Below, one piece after another: positions 63,072 to 64,000 of a stretch of DNA of 64,000 bases. The position numbers were made by a program, and so were the translations under genes. The stretch's first letter is position 1, and each line of letters begins with the position of its first letter. Source of the stretch: Proteobacteria bacterium DTSAM18. GTDB lineage: Bacteria; Myxococcota_A; UBA796; GCA-2862545. The notes under the pieces were generated by a model, which was given only the letters and a program-made list of their open reading frames with translations, ran no database searches and had not been told where the DNA came from. Location of the stretch: the NCBI GenBank assembly GCA_028767165.1, contig JARACJ010000009.1:124001-188000 (forward strand), in the 5' to 3' direction.

Positions 63072-64000
63072 ATGCCCAGGTACGTCGGACGCGCCTCACC
63101 TCTTCCCACCGGCCCCACCTTCGAGGTGTGGGACGCCCGACGGGCGGAGATCGCCCCCGGCGCCGGCGTCATGCGTGCCCTGCCCACGGCGAGGCGTCGC
63201 ACCATCGGGCCCTGGTGCTTCGTCGACGCCTTCGCCGCACCGGCCGACAAGCGCGAGCTGCTGGTCAACGCGCACCCACACTGCGGCATCCAGACGGTCA
63301 CCTGGCTCACGCGTGGCACGATGGTCCACCACGACTCCATCGGCAGCCGGCACGAGGTCGGCCCCGGCACCGTCGGGGTGATGACCTCCGGCCACGGCAT
63401 CGCCCACGCCGAGGTCTCCCAGGGGCCGTCCGAGCCCGTGGAGGGCCTGCAGATGTGGGTGGCGCTCCCGGAGGCCCACCGCCACATGACGCCCCGCTAC
63501 GACCCCGTCGGTGCGCCGGCAGCCGTCACGCTCCCCGGGGCCACCGCCCGGGTGGTGATCGGCACCCTCTCCGGCACGAGCAGCAGGGCGCCCTCCTTCC
63601 ACCCGATGGTGGGCGCCGAGCTCTTCCTCGGGCCCGGCGCCGAGGCGGTGATCCCCCTCGACCCGTCCTTCGAGCACGCCCTGTACGCCTGGAACGCCAC
63701 CCTGCAGGCCGAAGGGCACCTCCTCAAGCCCCACCAGACCGCCTACCTCGGCAACGGCCGCGAGGTCCTGCACCTGCGAGGGGGCCCCGACGGCTCCCGG
63801 GTGTTCCTCTTCGGCGGCGCCCCCCTCGGCGAGGCGGTGCTCATGTGGTGGAACTTCGTCGTCCGCACCCACGAGGAGCTCGAGCAGGCCGTCGCCGACT
63901 GGCAGGCCCGCCGCCGCTTCGGCGAGGTCGAGGGCGTCGACGTCGAGCGCCTCGACAGCCCCCACCTCCAGACCACGCCCCGCGAGCCCGTCGCCGGCGG
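63072..64000 (+). CDS. Pirin family protein, 3' end outside window
   Basis: The frame is open to the right edge, 309 codons visible. The start is ATG behind AAGGAGA. The cupin pattern of pirin is clear: GPWCFVDAFAAP, the metal-binding HPHCGIQTVTWLTRG, then HHDSIGSRHEVGPGTVGVMTSGHGIAHAE, and GLQMWVALPEAHR. The second cupin carries LFLFGGAPLGEAVLMWWNFVVRTHEEL. The iron-binding His residues (HPH, the next His pair and a Glu in AHAE) are kept. Pirins can act as quercetin dioxygenases or transcription cofactors; the role here is unknown. Divergent from the avidin gene. Confidence 0.9.
   Translation, partial: MPRYVGRASPLPTGPTFEVWDARRAEIAPGAGVMRALPTARRRTIGPWCFVDAFAAPADKRELLVNAHPHCGIQTVTWLTRGTMVHHDSIGSRHEVGPGTVGVMTSGHGIAHAEVSQGPSEPVEGLQMWVALPEAHRHMTPRYDPVGAPAAVTLPGATARVVIGTLSGTSSRAPSFHPMVGAELFLGPGAEAVIPLDPSFEHALYAWNATLQAEGHLLKPHQTAYLGNGREVLHLRGGPDGSRVFLFGGAPLGEAVLMWWNFVVRTHEELEQAVADWQARRRFGEVEGVDVERLDSPHLQTTPREPVAG

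Overview
The window is very GC-rich DNA, densely packed with genes on both strands and with strong G/C third-position bias. It looks like a Gram-negative bacterium of the Myxococcota or a related former deltaproteobacterial lineage. The evidence for that is two secreted proteins with MYXO-CTERM-like tails (Cys, hydrophobic stretch, Arg cluster), many lipoproteins with Thr/Asp/Gly-rich DTG linkers, a protein built from about 30 thrombospondin-type-3 calcium repeats, outer-membrane barrels, multihaem cytochromes and a large class A penicillin-binding protein. No rRNA, tRNA, CRISPR array, insertion sequence or integrase was recognised. This lineage placement is an inference from protein style, not from a marker gene.

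Layout. 1-7.2 kb: envelope proteins, an isoaspartyl methyltransferase, a translationally coupled TlpA-like lipoprotein/TRIC channel pair, and a tandem duplication of a phosphate-selective-porin-type barrel, each copy with its own near-identical terminator. 7.2-13.4 kb: a kinase-less RegB-type quinone-sensing membrane domain, a P-loop kinase-like protein, a lipid cluster (hotdog thioesterase, FabH-like synthase, SDR) and two overlapping Rossmann-fold oxidoreductase genes. 13.5-25.9 kb: small envelope proteins, a Lon N-domain protein, a methyltransferase, a coiled-coil lipoprotein, a CocE/NonD hydrolase, a D-cysteine desulfhydrase-like enzyme, DedA, MscS, a fatty-acid 2-hydroxylase and a DUF2807-type lipoprotein. 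26-30.2 kb: two peptidoglycan glycosyltransferases, MtgA and a giant PBP1-like protein, tail to tail with overlapping coding ends. 30.9-34.4 kb: an sdpRI-like operon (lipoprotein hydrolase, ArsR repressor, two SdpI-like membrane proteins, 2OG-Fe oxygenase) behind a palindromic operator/promoter. 34.8-44.2 kb: a repeat-rich secreted lipoprotein, an APH-fold kinase, an SDR, a histidine kinase, threonine aldolase, a Sun-family rRNA methyltransferase and a YaiI protein. 44.3-51.3 kb: a glutathione peroxidase/OhrR operon with a visible operator, a CBM9/DUF5916 barrel, a K+ channel, an AlkB-type hydroxylase and a dihaem peroxidase. 51.4-64 kb: an MBL hydrolase, an unrecognised 768-residue protein, a pentahaem lipoprotein, the two MYXO-CTERM proteins, a rhodanese/avidin gene pair and a pirin running off the end.

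The most notable items are: (i) an avidin homologue that keeps the biotin-contacting residues but has no signal peptide, 11 bp from a rhodanese gene; (ii) an isolated RegB-like GGxxNPF sensor domain; (iii) four gene-free islands built from the same short words (CCTCATGG octamer, CGAATCC heptamer), plus a fifth island with a duplicated hairpin showing a compensatory base-pair change; (iv) an OhrR regulator paired with glutathione peroxidase instead of Ohr; (v) a recurring CGGAAAAGTCCG-like motif in several gene-free regions; and (vi) the 768-residue orphan protein. All functions are inferred from motifs read by eye.
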